Assembly (NCBI GenBank): GCA_020284085.1
Contig: JACEVL010000130.1
Coordinates: forward strand, 2,423,408-2,487,407
Length of the DNA stretch: 64,000 bases
Source of the DNA: Aporrectodea caliginosa
Taxonomy: Eukaryota; Annelida; Clitellata; Crassiclitellata; Lumbricidae
Direction of reading: 5' to 3'
Made by a program: the position numbers and the translations under genes
The notes under the pieces: model-generated
The model's database searches: none
Seen by the model: only the letters and a program-made list of their open reading frames with translations
What the model was told of the DNA's origin: nothing
Shown: positions 49,001 through 60,400 of the stretch, piece by piece
How the letters are laid out: each line of letters opens with the position of its first letter
Numbering within the stretch: position 1 is the first letter of the stretch

Positions 49001-52000
49001 AGAACAGGTATTCATCACCTGCCAGTGTGTAGATTGAGGCACCACAAATGATTAATGGTCAAGGTCACCCCAAAAACCTGCTTCACTCCTCCTCCACTGA
49101 GACGAAAATTACTTAGCTGCAGGCGACATAAATTGATCAGTAAATACAAGACTCGACCAGACATCAGTAAGCCCATCCCCTCCTTTGGCATTCAGTCGTG
49201 AAGGCCAAGATGATATGTGAAAAAACACTGCCTGAAAATGTTCAAAATCTGCAACTAAAACAAAGAATAATTCTGACATGCAAACTCAGTAACAGTTGAC
49301 ATCTACATTTAAGAAACTATCGAACAAATTCTGCATTTAGATAAAATAATGTGTCCACTAATGGCAAATGCACATATACGTTTTACTATTATAATATTAG
49401 GTTATTATGATGGCATGATGATATCATAGTATAAAAATAGACCAAGAAATAAATGCATTGCTTGATACTAGATCAGTTGTGTTTACAATCTCAGATAAAG
49501 TGATTCATATCTGTTCTGATTGCAGTCTCATTACGTCAGGAACTGCACTCCCACTCTGCTCTTCTCCGTTAAGGCAGTTGATGTCGTTAGTCGACCCACA
49601 AAAAGCAATCAGCTGGTTAACCATTTTGGTCGAGCATCCACTCTCACAACAAAGGTAAGTAACAGCTCTCCACAAATGATCTTCATTCAATTCAATTGCA
49701 ATTCAAAGAAATGAAGATCAAGGCATTATTAATAATAAAATTTTATTTTAACTTTATATTTAAATTATTTAATTTTACCCACACTAAATTATAAACTTTT
49801 GCCATTGTGACCATCACAAAAGGCTCTACAGTAGTAGCCTACCACAAAGTTGCGTATTACTGAAGTTGTAGGAGTATTTGTGTCATAGGAGTATGCCTCT
49901 TCTCCATTTGACTGATACCTATACATTGTATAGCCTATGCTCTCTTGTGAGCATTATACAAAAGTCCTGGCACAATTACAGTATGTGTAGGCCTACTATT
50001 GTGGCAAATGGAGTACATGCACTTACTTTCTTCAGCAAAATGTTTAGTTTGCTTTTCATAAAAGTGGAATGTTGATTTTCTCATGTGAACTGATGTCATA
50101 CTGCATGTTTTTATTTATTTTGAAAGGCTGGTTTGTGCCAATGCTTGCGCAGTGTGCCTTGGTTTGAAAGTGTCGATCCAAATACATTTTATCCAAGATG
50201 CTTCAATTTAGGAGAAGCAGATGAAAAGGAAGCCTTCATAGGTAACATCAGTTTTAAGCTCTTCTGTAATTATGCAGAACTACTTAATTACCTGAAGTTA
50301 AAAGCATTGGGTGTTAGGAACTAGTTACAGAAAACAGAAGGATGTGAGGACAACAACGATTATGATGATGATGGATGACTACTATACAACAATGATGATG
50401 TTGAAGGTAAGGATAAAGAGTGAGTAGATGAGTAACTGGTGATAAAGATAAAGAGTAAGTATGTTAGTGAGGGATAAAATCATCGTGACTTAGGTATAGT
50501 CAGTGAGTGAATCTTTGAGCTGTTGCCAACAGCTACATATTGTCTGCAGCAACATTTCATTAGTATGTTAGTCAGCTGTTACGTAAGGCATTCTTTTAAT
50601 ATAGCAAATCATTTGAGTGGACAATTTGTCAATCTATTGCTTAGCCAGTAATTTGCTCAACCTCACAGTCAGCCAGTCTTTCAATACATCAGTTAGTTAA
50701 TCAATTCTAGGGGCCTACTGGTAAGATTAAGGCTAAATGTTTGATTTTCCATTGTGTTCATTGGTTGATATAGTACTGATAGATAAATGCAGATGATGGA
50801 AAGATGGAAGTGACCTCTACAAATGAAGAGATTGTAGTGTAAAAAGTGTCAGGAAGATTAAGAACAGTGAAGAAAAGATAATTAAATATACAGCAGTTGC
50901 CATATCTATGTGTTTGTTACAGTTGTAGTATTCTCTTACCTTTTTTTACAGAGGACTATCGTTTGACTGCTTCTATGGGATTTATAAAGCATTTTGTTGC
51001 CAAGTACAGAGAAAGCAGCAACAAAGAAAAGACGAGTGGGTTGGCTGCCCCATGTTCATCCATATCTGAAAAGTCAGTGGAAGATGCTACAACTGCGACT
51101 CCACAAAGTTCAGTGCAAGTGACTCCCACTGAAAATCCTACATCAAGTTCGATGTTCACTCTCCCAGAAATTCCTGCATCAGAGTCCAGTGACGTAACTT
51201 CTGGCTCACCAAAGGTTGTTGGTGGACAGGCAAAAACCGTAACAAAGCAGATCTCTATTAAGGCGCTGAAATTCGCCATCAAGAGATGCGAGAAGTTTTT
51301 TGCAGAAAATGACCATGATGACATCGACATTTTAGACAATGTAGGTGAAAATCAGAATGATGTCTGATTCCCTTTGATTTTATTGGATATGATCATTGAT
51401 CAGCCATTGTAGATTATCTGATAAAATCTTGTCTAAATGATAAGATCAGGTCTTTTATGATCTCATCTGATCTCTGAATTACAAAGTATAGTCCATCATG
51501 TATGATCTGATTGGATTTGGTCTTGTCAGTCGAGCAGTTTGCCAGATGATAACATGTAGACTAGCGCTGAATTTATTGAATATCTCAAGGTTGTTTTCCT
51601 GCTTTGTTGGTTTACTATTAATAAATTCTGGTGCTTTAATTATGCCTGCTGAGATCAGGTCTTTTATGGTCCATTGATGTATGTTCTGATTGGATTTGGT
51701 CGTGTCTGATCAAAGCTTATGTGGTGCGATCTACTGACTTTTGTGGTGCTGCTATCTTATGCATCAACTGAAAACCTGATAAAATTTAAGATGTAAATTT
51801 ATTTGAGTCTGCAGCAGAACAAAAATCAGATGTCTATGATATCAACTGATGTGCTTCATATTGCTTTGCAAACTGTTTTCAGAAAGAGGCCATTTCAGAG
51901 ACAGAGTGGAATAGCTTTCTGGATGTCTATCATCAGTTCATTAAGTATACAATTTATCCTTACATTTATGAATATTTTGAATTTATAACAGTTGTATGGA

Positions 52001-55000
52001 TCACTTGTTCCTAAATCACTTTGTCATGATAAATCCTAATATTATAGATAACAATTATATTATCTATAATTCTGTATATTGTATACTGGTAATTTAAGGA
52101 AAGTTATTATGGCCCTGTTAAGGTCTTTTTAAAAAAGTTTCTAAAATAATTTTGCATTTGCTAATTTCAATGCTTTCGAAGTTTCCTGTGGGCTGCAACT
52201 ATGGAAGAATAATTTGATCAGGAGATGTTAATGGTTGTTCGCTTGTTGTTGTTTAGTGATGAGTCAGAAGTGAATGGAAATACATCTGGTCTGTTGAAGG
52301 TGTGCGAAGATCTTCTGGAGTGTCTCCAGCTGAACTGGTCGCAGTTCCAGCTGGATGGCATTCGAGATATCTGGATTCTTAAGCCAGGAGCAAAATCTCG
52401 AGGGAGAGGTGGGCATCCATATTTCAAATAAGCTTATAACTTCTCTAGTGCTAAGATGCAACAAGGCTAAACTATCTTCAGATCAAACAAAAGTCAAGGA
52501 CTTAATCCAATTAAATTAAAGGCAGTTTAGTTGTAGAAAATTTGTAGAATAATATAAAATTAATATAGCAAGTTTGCATTCATGTTTTCTCACTTTCTGA
52601 GGTTTCAGTTACTGTGAATATCTGTTTACAGTTTATCAGTGTCACTGAGCTTTAGAAATCTATAATGTAGAGTCCACTTTTCTTTTACAGTAATTAGGTG
52701 AGACCTAGACTGGTTGTCATGGATTTTATACCTGTTCATAAAGTAAGCAAATGTAAACAAAACAAACATCTCATGGTAAAGCACTGCAGAGTGTTCTTTC
52801 TTAACCATTCATTGAATGTTGGAATTTGTGCATCCTATAACTGTCTAATTGTTTGAATTCTGCTTTAGGCTACCTTCAGCTGAAGTCATAGGAACTTTGT
52901 ACTGTATTATGCAAAACTATAAGACTATGAAGAGTAAACTGACAGTGCAGTAGTGGGTACAAGACAACCCTGAGCAAATACTAGTCTGGTCTTTTGCAGA
53001 CCACTTGGGCCACCTCTGCAACACAATGTAATGCTGTTATATAATATTTCCAGGGATACAGTGTGCAAACCAGCTTACAGAAATTATGGATGCCATAGCT
53101 GCAAGTGATTGTGCTTTGGTGGCTCAGAAGTACATAGGTAAGGTATTTCTTTTGCAGCTTTTCTGTTAAATGTCTGGACATTCACCTCATGTTCCATTGA
53201 ACTTACAGATGCATTGATGACAGCATTGATTCACAGCATTTGCTTTTTTTATGATTTATTACATAGGAATTGGGGTGGTGGTGTAAATATGCTTACACTA
53301 ATTTAGACTCATGCTTGGAATGACAAGTGTTTACTTTCTGAATCTCTGAAGCTTAAACTTCCATAAATTATTGCCATTTTATTTGATTTGTCATTTGAAT
53401 ACTGTAATTTACTAAAAACCATGTGGTGTAATTTTACCATTAACAGTTTATATTAATGTCTGTGAAGCAGTTTGTTGCTTTACTTGTTTTCTGTTGGTTT
53501 GACTGCAGAGAAACCGTTTCTGATTTACAATACAAAGTTCGACATTCGACAATGGTTTCTTGTAACAGACTGGAATCCTCTGACAATGTGGTTCTATAAT
53601 GACTGTTACTTACGATTCTGTTCAAAGGAATTCTCACTCAATAGTTTTCATGTGTAAGTTAGTGATACAGGTAATCATGATGCATTTGAGGATTATAAAA
53701 AAATTATAATTACTCAACATTTTGAATTCGAATCTGAAGATTCTAATTCTATTTTTTAACCTGAAGGTTAATATTTGTTGTGACAATTTCTAATAAAAAA
53801 TGTTTTGGTAATTGCTATTCACTGACTGTAATATATCATATCTGATTAGTTATACAGATAATTGTTCATTTAGATTTGCATGTATCAAGAAGCAATCTTC
53901 TTCTTCTTGTGGTTCTCTGCCTGTTAGGCAGGTTCAAATGTCCGACGTCGCCACTTCTCTCGTTGTTGGGCCTCTTCTTTCAGTTTCCTGTAGCCGTTTG
54001 TCATCATCCAATCCAGCATCATCTGTCTTGGTCTTCCTCTTGTCTTCCTCCCCTTCATTTTTCCTTCGATGACCGTTCTTAGTAGTGAGTCTCCTCTCAG
54101 CGTGTGTCCGATCCATTTCCTTTGCCTGTCTCTTATTGTGCGTATAAGGACTCTTTCTTCTCCAATTATTCCCAACACTTCTTCATTTGTTATATGTTCT
54201 GTCCAGCTGATTTTTTCCAGAAGCAATCTGGAGCAAGAAGCAATCGTAAACTGCTAAAGTATATTGTGTGCATAAGTGAGTTGGCAAGCATGAGAATTTA
54301 TTGCAATTTTTGAGAGCAAACTCTCAAAATTAGTGTAAGACTACTTGTTCTAGGTTCCACAGTCAAAATAGTTAGCTTCAAAGACAAAAATTTTAAGTCA
54401 GGTTAGGCATACAACTGTGTTTTCTTTATATGTTTTAGTTCCATTCATCTTTCAAACAATTCTGTTCAGAAATACTACACACCAGATCCTAATCGATCGA
54501 GCAGTTTGCCAGATGATAACATGTGGACTAGCGATGAATTTATTGAATATCTCAGGTTGTTTTTCTGCTTTGTTGGTTTACGATTAATAAATTGTAGTGC
54601 TTTGATTACACCTGCCGAGAATATACACATACTCATAGCAGGAACGAGTTTAGGGATGTTTTCATTTAATATTCTTAAGTTTAATAATCTGAGCAAAACT
54701 TCTTTAGGCAGTCAATATGCAGCATTTAAAGATGCTTTCCAGTATTAACTGTGCTCATTTTGCACATAGATTTTGCTACTAAGAACTTACATTTTTACTG
54801 TTTGTTTTGGGTCAATTGTAGAAGCAAGGGTCAAAGCGAAGTTTGGAAAGAGTCTGTTATTCCTGGGATGAAGAAAGCAATTCTTTGTTCGCTTTTGTCG
54901 GCACAGGATCAAGTGGAACCAAGAAAGGTCTTTATGTATCATATACATCCATTTCATTCATTTGTGCTGAAGTAGTAGCAACCAATTACTGATGAATAAC

Positions 55001-56591
55001 AATACTGTAGAATTACGAATAACTGTTTAATAATTAAATGTACCGGTAGACATCCCTTAGTGGTGTCTTGTACATGTAAATTCCTGACCAATCTGGTTTG
55101 TGACCATCTTATCAGTCCCTTTGACCTTGAATGGGATGTTGTGCATGTAAAAACAGACAACATTATGAACCACAGGCAGAGTGGAAACAGTCTTGAGCTT
55201 AGAGCAAGAAAAACACTGACTCAATAATTACTAATTAATTAATTAATTAAAGAAATACCGGTAGGTAAAAAATAGCTTTTATACATTGCAAAGGAAATAA
55301 GTGAAGAAAGGTCAAAATGTGTACACTCAACACGAAGCATGTTTTCTGATTGGTTATGAATGGAACATGTATAAATTTAAAGGATTGCTAATTACATTAT
55401 TTCCAAAAAGTTGTCTAGTTTGCAAAGTGTCAATATAACAGCTTTTTTATAACACAGTTTCTGTTTCAGTGGGATGGACTTGCTCTTGGAGAATACATGG
55501 CTTCAGTTTGGATGTTTTAGGGATCCTTTGAACTCTTTGGAGCAGACTTCATGCTGGATGAGGACCTTCAGCCGTGGTTGATCGAGATCAACTCAAGTCC
55601 CAGCATGGCTCGTAACACTCGTGCCACTACAAGACTGGTAGACTGCGTCATGGAGGACACGATTAAAGGTAGGATCTTTGAATATTTCCTTAACTTGAAA
55701 GTCAAAGCTCAGACTGTATGACACTAGAATGATAACTGAATCGTTTATAACATCGCTACTAAGACTTTAAAACATGTTTAAGAGATTGCGATTCTTTATC
55801 ATAAAGAACATGTGTAATTTTATATACATCTTTTTCTATCTGCAATGTTATCAAAATATGTCTTGTTGGTTCTGTGAATAGATTTTTTGAAGTCGGGTGT
55901 GAAACTAGGATCGTTGAATATCTCTTATTAGAACATATAATTTGAGTGGATTTCTCCCACAGGTTGCAATTTTGACTGGTTTCACTTGAAATGACCATCA
56001 ATTGATGCCATGGCCAATTGTGCATTATGATCACTGTGCATTATGATCATTGTGTATTATGATCATTTTGCATTACGATCACTGTGCATTATGATCATTA
56101 TGCATTATGATCACTGATTCACTGTGCATTATGATCATTGTGCTTTACGATCATTGTGAATTATGATCACTGTGCTATTGCAGTGAGAACCCAGAAGGCT
56201 AGATTAGATAATAGCTTAGAGTTATCTCTGTAGCCTGAGCAGATCACTGGTAGAAACAAAGTTCAGAAGTAAGTTTGGAATTTATGGCACCCCAAAAACA
56301 GAAGTTAATAGTTTTCCTTTTGTTTCAGTTTAATGGGATCTAATACAAAGTTTCAGGTAAGCAGTGATGACCATATCAGTTGATGGCAAACCTCATAATT
56401 CCTTTTCAATGCAACTTCCTTTTGTGTCTTGTTCAGTTGTACTAGACCGAAAGTCCGACAGAACATGTGATGTAGGTCGATTCGAGTTGGCATACAGAGC
56501 GCAGATGATCAGCGATCCGCCTCACACGGACCCCGACATGAGTGTCGAGGGCAAGAAGATCAAGCACCGGATGTTAAGGAAATCACCGTGA
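42967..56591 (+). CDS. TTLL3: Tubulin monoglycylase, TTLL3/TTLL8 type
   Basis: It adds glycine to glutamate side chains of tubulin, chiefly in ciliary and flagellar axonemes. Seventeen coding exons: 42967-43326, 44383-44575, 45144-45278, 45849-45988, 46597-46741, 47410-47480, 49526-49654, 50127-50241, 50952-51340, 51883-51944, 52257-52408, 53054-53137, 53509-53653, 54439-54555, 54822-54927, 55521-55668, 56437-56591. All phases agree, giving 881 aa without internal stops. The N-terminal 275 residues are low-complexity. The glycylase part runs from [21 protein letters not shown] (about 279-299) through [26 protein letters not shown] (about 621-630), [37 protein letters not shown] and [13 protein letters not shown], where E803 and N805 should bind Mg-ATP. 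The start is the first ATG after an in-frame TGA at 42940; upstream non-coding exons are likely. TTLL3 and TTLL8 cannot be told apart by eye. Confidence 0.95.
43955..44139. mobile_element. hAT-like MITE in TTLL3/8 intron 1
   Basis: Perfect 17-bp inverted ends CAGTGGCGTAACGAAGG. The flanks ATTCACTG (43947-43954) and ATTCACCA (44140-44147) are an 8-bp target duplication with two mismatches. 185 bp, with GGGGCAGCCGCCCCGGGCGC inside. No ORF. Confidence 0.9.
44770..45022. repeat. Repeat copy 1 in TTLL3/8 intron 2
   Basis: About 85-90% similar to 45618-45856, sharing GACCATAACAGACCAATACA, GATGATGCATATTAGAAGAT and GTGCACTGAGAAATTGAGA. Copy 2 lies against exon 4. Confidence 0.8.
45618..45856. repeat. 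Repeat copy 2, supplies exon 4 splice acceptor
   Basis: The second copy of the 44770-45022 repeat. Its right end GGTCTGTATTGTAG provides the AG acceptor of TTLL3/8 exon 4 (exon begins 45849). Copy 1 reads GGTCTGTATTTTATG at the same place and lacks the AG. Confidence 0.75.
46010..46042. repeat. (TCTG)n microsatellite
   Basis: Eight TCTG units about 20 bp after the donor of TTLL3/8 exon 4. Confidence 0.85.
46234..46556. repeat. (GGAT)n microsatellite array
   Basis: About 320 bp of almost uninterrupted TGGA units, preceded by AGGA and AGCA tracts (46136-46202). It ends about 40 bp before TTLL3/8 exon 5. It creates spurious MDGW- and PSIH-repeat frames on the two strands, which are not genes. 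Confidence 0.95.
48058..48316 (+). mobile_element. tRNA-derived SINE, family D, in TTLL3/8 intron 6
   Basis: The head GGCCCGATAGCGCATTGGAT (A box) and GGTACCGAGATCGAGACCC (B-box region) are followed by an unrelated body and a 3' end CAATAAAGAATATTATTATT with ATT repeats. Confidence 0.75.
48660..49330. repeat. Diverged repeat in TTLL3/8 intron 6
   Basis: Parts resemble the intron 5 sequence at 46770-47150: AGAATAATTCTGACATGCAAACTC against AAAATAATTCTGGCATGCAG, and TGAATGTCATT against TTAAATGTCATT. This suggests two old copies of one dispersed element. Not coding. Confidence 0.4.
51530..51653 (+). pseudogene. Dead copy of TTLL3/8 exon 14
   Basis: About 90% identical to 54496-54619, i.e. the last 60 bp of exon 14 with its donor and about 60 bp of the following intron (GAGCAGTTTGCCAGATGATA and ATTTATTGAATATCTCA in both). 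The Trp codon TGG of the exon reads TAG here, and the donor is changed (CTCAAGGTT against CTCAGGTT). It lies upstream of its source, in intron 9, between two copies of a 60-bp direct repeat (about 51449-51525 and 51656-51712). Confidence 0.8.
53899..54218 (-). mobile_element. 5'-truncated LINE tail in TTLL3/8 intron 13
   Basis: The minus-strand frame (53924-54226) ends with [18 protein letters not shown] and [11 protein letters not shown], the conserved C-terminal signature of RTE/CR1-like LINE polyproteins (RRRRWIGHVLR ... GRPRxxW). The 3' end is a GAA repeat. It is flanked by an 11-bp target duplication AGAAGCAATCT (53888-53898 and 54219-54229). Confidence 0.88.
56019..56174. repeat. 17-bp minisatellite in TTLL3/8 intron 16
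   Basis: About nine imperfect copies of TGTGCATTATGATCA(C/T). Confidence 0.8.
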
Positions 56592-57004
56592 CAACCTTAT
56601 TTCTCATGTACTGTGTTACCATGACCCCTGTATGAACAGTTATCAATTTCTGGAGTGACAACAGAAGACAAAACTATTGTGATTTTGAATACTGCTGCAT
56701 TTGTTAGTAAAATCTATTTATCAGGAGAGCAGATGATTACAAGGCTTCAATAGGATTTTCCTGTTCTTAAGAAAACTTTGCTTTTCTTGATTTTCAATAT
56801 TTGTTATTTCTGGTTGTGAAGTACCAATGCATTTTATGGGCATTTTGATGTAACATGTTAGGTCATTTTACTATTGTATAAATTCTTCACATAAGTTTAT
56901 CTTATTACAACAATATTTATTCTCTCCATCAATCAACATCAATACTAAGCTATAATTGACTAGGATCCAGTAGCTGTTGTAGAAAATGAACATCATAAGA
57001 AAAA

Positions 57005-57031
57005 CATTATTATTATTATTATTATTATTAT
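57005..57031. repeat. (ATT)n microsatellite at element edge
   Basis: Nine ATT units directly against the truncated outer end of the 3' LTR. Confidence 0.85.
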
Positions 57032-57377
57032 TGTTTCTCCTTTCTTTTAACACAGTTATTTCAAACGTACAATCAAAGTTCTTATCAATACAGCTCAACT
57101 GTAACTTCTAACATACAGCTCTCTACTGCATTAAAACATCTACTACACTGTATAGTTCAAATTCACTTTCATCAGCAATTTCTAAGTTTGGCGCGCTAAC
57201 TGCACGTGTAGAGAATCTATCGTCAGCCAAAGTTTAGGCTACTTTAGGCCAAACGCCGCTAGCCGACAGCGCAACTAAGGCCTAAGACTAAAACGCTTAA
57301 CAATCGATACACATTATATATATATATCAACCTAAAGAACACCTGTGCTCATTATGTATGCAAAACATTAGTTCACA
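57032..57377 (-). repeat. 3' LTR, truncated
   Basis: In element orientation it starts TGTGAACTAATGTTTTGC right after the polypurine tract and ends ...GGAGAAACA. It lacks the 119 bp that end the other LTR, so the outer part is lost. The first half is identical to the other LTR. Confidence 0.85.
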
Positions 57378-57399
57378 TTACCTCCTTCCCTTTCTTTGG
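57378..57399 (-). promoter_or_regulatory. Polypurine tract
   Basis: The minus strand reads AAAGAAAGGGAAGGAGG directly before the 3' LTR. It is the expected plus-strand primer for reverse transcription and helps fix the LTR boundary at 57377. Confidence 0.8.
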
Positions 57400-57492
57400 A
57401 TTGAGCAAATTAAACTTAAAAATTTGCGAAATCATCATGTACTAAATTATGCAATAAACTTAATACTATATAATACAGTAAAATAAACAATC

Positions 57493-60400
57493 TTATAATC
57501 TAGATAAACAATCTGCTACAACATTTAATCGTCCTTTCTTATAATTAACTTCTACATCAAAAGTTTGCAGTGCTAAAGCCCAACGCACCAGTTTAGCAGA
57601 CTTAGACATAGATTCAGTCAGATAAGTTAAAGGATTGTGATCTGTAAAGATGTGAACTTTAGATCCAATGATTATCTCTTTTAACTTATTTAGAGCCCAA
57701 ACAATAGCATAGGCTTCTTTCTCTACAGTTGCCCATCTCTTCTGGGTGTCAGTCAATTTCTGACTTATAAATGACACAGGGCGTTCTATTCCCTTATCAT
57801 CCATCTGCGTTAAAACAGCTCCTACTGCAAAATCACTGCTATCACAGTACAAATTAAAAGGTTTTCCAACATCAAAAACATATAAAACAACTTTAGAGCG
57901 TACAGCATCTTTAAGTAAATTAAATGCCTGTTGATGTCTATCAGTCCAATCAATCTTATCTGGAACATGTTTGCTTGTCAAATCAGATAGAGGCTTCGCA
58001 ATCTGTGCAAAATCTTTGATAAACTGTCTATAGTAACCAAAAAATCCCAGCAATTGCTTAACTTGTTTCTTCGTTTCTGGGGTTTTCAAATTAATTAAAC
58101 TTTCAATTCTATCTGGATTCATTTGAATCGTTCCAGAACCAACCACATGACCGATGAACTTTACCTCACTCTTACCAAAGATACATTTCTTTAAGTTCAG
58201 AGTAATGTTATGCAGTCTCATTTGCATTAAATATGCATCTAAATGCTGTAAATGAATCTTCCAATCATCTGAATGCACAGCAATGTCATCTACATAGGGC
58301 TCAGCAAATTCATTTATAGGCTGTAAAACCATGTTAATTGCTTTAACAAATGTTCTTCCTGAGTTGATCATTCCGAAAGGAACACGAGTAAACTCGTACA
58401 GTCCATTGTGAGTAACAAAAGCAGTTTTCCATTGATCAGTTTGCTTAACAGGACAAGTCCAGTAAGCACTTCGACAATCAAAAATTGAGATCACATTTGA
58501 TTTTCCAACTTTGTGCAAAACATCTTTCACAATCGGCATCGGATATTTACAATCCACAGTGAACGAGTTAATGTATCTGTAGTCGCAGGCAAGTCTCAGA
58601 GAACCGTCTTTCTTTTTAACAATTACCAACGGACTTGCCATTCTGCTCGAAGATGGTTTTATAATGTTGGCTTGAAGCATTTCTTTAATTTGTCGTTCAA
58701 CTTCTGCTCGATAGATGAGTGGAATACGGTAAGCCATAAATTCTTTTTCACGAAATTCCGGTTTCAGTTCGATTTCATGTTCAACCAATGTACATAGTCC
58801 AGGCTTTTCAGAAAATCGATCAGAATATTTGTTCAGTACTTCCAGTAATTGTTTTTGTTGAGTCAATGTTAAATGGTTAATCTGATCGGGATCAAGATTC
58901 AGTGAGTTCTTTTCATCTTGCAAGTCATTCTTTGTCAGCAGTTCAACCACTGAACCAAAGTCTTCATCTTCTTCAACGATTAGTCCACAACTCATTGCTC
59001 TTGTAATGTACTTTCTGATTTTATTTGCGTGAATTATCTTTCGACAATCGTCACCCATATCAATCAAATAAGAGTACTTTGATCTTCGTTGTATGACAGT
59101 ACATGGACCATGCCATCGTGAAATCAGTTTATTTGTTGACGTCGGATACAACACAATAACTTTTTCACCCGGTTCAAATTCTTTATGTTTCGCTCTTTTG
59201 TTGTATTGATTCGTATACTGTAATTGCTTCTCTCGTGAATATGATTCTGCAAACAGTAATGCTTTTTCCATATTTGCTTTCATGTCTTTCAAGTACTTTT
59301 CTGGTTGGATTCCAATATGAGGTGGTAAATTAATTTCTCTTGTCCAACTTTCTTTTAGAATTGCCAATGGTCCACGCGGAATCTTTCCATACACCAACAT
59401 ATAAGGAGCAATTCCAGTAGTTGCATTCGGTACTTCTCGTAATGCCCACACTGTAAACGGAATTACTTTGTGCCATTGCCTTGGATTGTCAACAATTACA
59501 TGATGGATCATTTTCTTGAATGTTTGGTTCCATCTTTCTACTAGTCCAGCTGCCTCTGGATGACCTGGCGTGTCAAATCTTGGACTACAACCCATTAAAT
59601 TCAGAAATTCTCTTGTCAGACTCGCAGTAAAATTTGTTCCTTGGTCACTTGTGATCACTGAAGGTACACCAACGTTCATGAACAACTCCATCAAAGCATC
59701 ACATACAGCTTTTGCAGTTAATGATTTCAACAGAAACACTGTAGGCCATCTGGTGCAAGAATCGACAATACATAAACAGTACTTGTGACCTGCAGCAGAT
59801 GCTGGCTCGATTGGTCCTACACAATCCACCGTAATTCTTCTAAACGCCACATCTTCTCTTGGAATTGGAGTGATAGGAACCCTGTCCATCACCAAACTTC
59901 TTGCCTTTAACTGACATTTCTCACATGATTTGCAAAATTTCACTATATCTCTTCTCATCTTTGGCCACGTAAAAGATAACTTTATTCGTTCTCTAGTTTT
60001 CTCTTCTCCAAGATGTCCTCCAAATACTGATTCGTGAGCCAACTCCATCACTTTCATTCGTCGCTCTTTTGGTAACACCAATTGATATATCGTTTGCTCT
60101 AATATTCGATATCTCTTGTACAGTAAGCCATTTACCACGCAGAATTCAGATTCTTTATCTGGCGCTAAATTCCACCATGCTTTCAATGATTCATCTTGTC
60201 TCTGCTGTTCTTCGAATTTCTTTGCGTCTGCAATCTGCATCTGTTGTTCTTCATCTTTCTCATTTTCTTGAAACAAATCTGCTATCTCCACATCACATTC
60301 ATTATCCTCTTTCGTTTCATTTAGATTACCATTCTTGCATGCAGCCATCTCTTGTTCACTCATCTCTGCTGTTATACCGTCTTGCATTAAACTTTGTTGA

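Noticed and set aside
42967..56591. Frame 55485-55521 (starting [10 protein letters not shown]) as an extra TTLL exon
   Set aside because: It runs into TAG immediately before the exon that starts at 55521. The junction RK|GSFELFG without it fits the family.
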